This document shows, in pieces, positions 63,627 to 64,000 of a DNA stretch of 64,000 bases (within the stretch, counting starts at the first letter, position 1; each line of letters starts with the position of its first letter). Origin of the DNA: VAZQ01 sp963725185 (GTDB taxonomy: Bacteria > Pseudomonadota > Alphaproteobacteria > Rhizobiales > Xanthobacteraceae); NCBI GenBank assembly GCA_963725185.1, contig CAVRXO010000012.1, positions 95,149 to 159,148 on the forward strand, given 5' to 3'. The notes under the pieces were generated by a model that searched no databases, was not told the DNA's origin, and was given only the letters and a program-made list of their open reading frames with translations. The position numbers were made by a program, and so were the translations under genes.

Positions 63627-64000
63627 TCATTCGGCCTTGATGTCGGCCTCGCGGATCACGCGCGCATAGTCGTCGAACTGGCGGCGCAGCTGCGCGGCGA
63701 AATCGGCGCCGCAGGCGCCCACCGGATACATCGCCTCGCGCTGCAGCTTCTGCTTGACCGCATCGGCCGCAAGCGCGGCGCCGAACCAGCCGGACAGCTG
63801 GGCGACGGTTTCGGCCGGCGTCTTGGCGGGCGCCACAAGGCCGAACCAGACCTCGGCGTCGTAATTCCGGTAGCCGGATTGGCGACGGTCGGCAGGTACG
63901 GGTCGCCGCGATCCGCTGGCGCGAGGCGGTGGCGAGCGCCCGCAGCTTGCCGGAGGCGAGATGGGCCTCGACCTCGGAATAGTTGGCGATCACCGCCGTC
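63627..64000 (-). CDS. Tripartite tricarboxylate transporter (Bug) binding protein, C-terminal part
   Basis: Runs off the right edge. The C-terminal frame reads EVWFGLVAPAKTPAETVAQL SGWFGAALAADAVKQKLQR and ends DDYARVIREADIKAE; upstream, ANYSEVEAHLASGKLRALAT ASRQRIA lies in another frame. WFGLVAPAGTP and GKLRALA are typical Bug-family motifs. At least two indels near 63840-63910. A periplasmic solute receptor, probably for a carboxylate. Confidence 0.8.

Overview
The window is GC-rich DNA from an alphaproteobacterium of the order Hyphomicrobiales, most like Bradyrhizobium or its Xanthobacteraceae relatives. The gene content supports this: phasins, an OsmC protein, DUF6460, DUF1194, DUF2336, CaiB/BaiF, TRAP and Bug transport genes, many short Bradyrhizobium-type proteins, and dispersed palindromic repeats. 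A tRNA-His with A73 and a G1-U72 pair is a known alphaproteobacterial hallmark. No CRISPR array, intact transposase or integrase is visible.

Layout. 0-5.6 kb: start of a BTLCP-type peptidase, an RND efflux permease with its adaptor, and OsmC. 6-11 kb: a secreted-protein locus with two paralogous cysteine-rich alpha/beta hydrolases flanking two exported low-complexity proteins that share one upstream block and signal peptide. 11-13.4 kb: an aldo/keto reductase, a strongly structured candidate small RNA, and small proteins. 13.4-23 kb: a worn accessory stretch with remnants of an IS1380-type transposase, an ATP-dependent DNA ligase and an ABC solute-binding protein. It also holds a cyclic-di-GMP group (PilZ, degenerate EAL, DUF2336, GGDEF, pseudo-receiver), an XRE regulator and a DnaJ-type zinc protein, and ends near tRNA-His. 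23.5-31.4 kb: two phasins, a PleC/PdhS-type kinase, DUF1194, a 3-oxoacid CoA-transferase pair, AsmA and DUF6460, all intact. 31.4-39.5 kb: a polyamine-type ABC importer lacking its binding protein, glpK, a response regulator, an FkbM methyltransferase and glpD, all on the minus strand. 39.6-46.5 kb: a 17-bp tandem repeat, an SDR, a receiver-HWE kinase, malonyl-CoA decarboxylase divergent from a CaiB/BaiF transferase, and a LysR regulator. 46.8-55.6 kb: a MacA/MacB-like exporter, DUF1330, DUF2252, exonuclease III and small proteins. 55.9-64 kb: a catabolic group with a TRAP transporter (DctM, DctQ, DctP), a 2-hydroxyacid dehydrogenase, a carboxypeptidase-regulatory-like protein, a monoheme plus beta-propeller protein, an Asp/Glu-type racemase and a Bug-type binding protein.

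Quality. Many genes are split by single-base indels whose correction restores a normal family sequence, often at homopolymers. Between 23.5 and 39.8 kb none is seen; in the last 8 kb almost every gene has one to several. Uncorrected assembly error is the simplest reading, so these genes are annotated across the breaks. Genuine decay is argued only where nonsense and missense changes or truncation accumulate (IS1380, ligase and ABC fragments).
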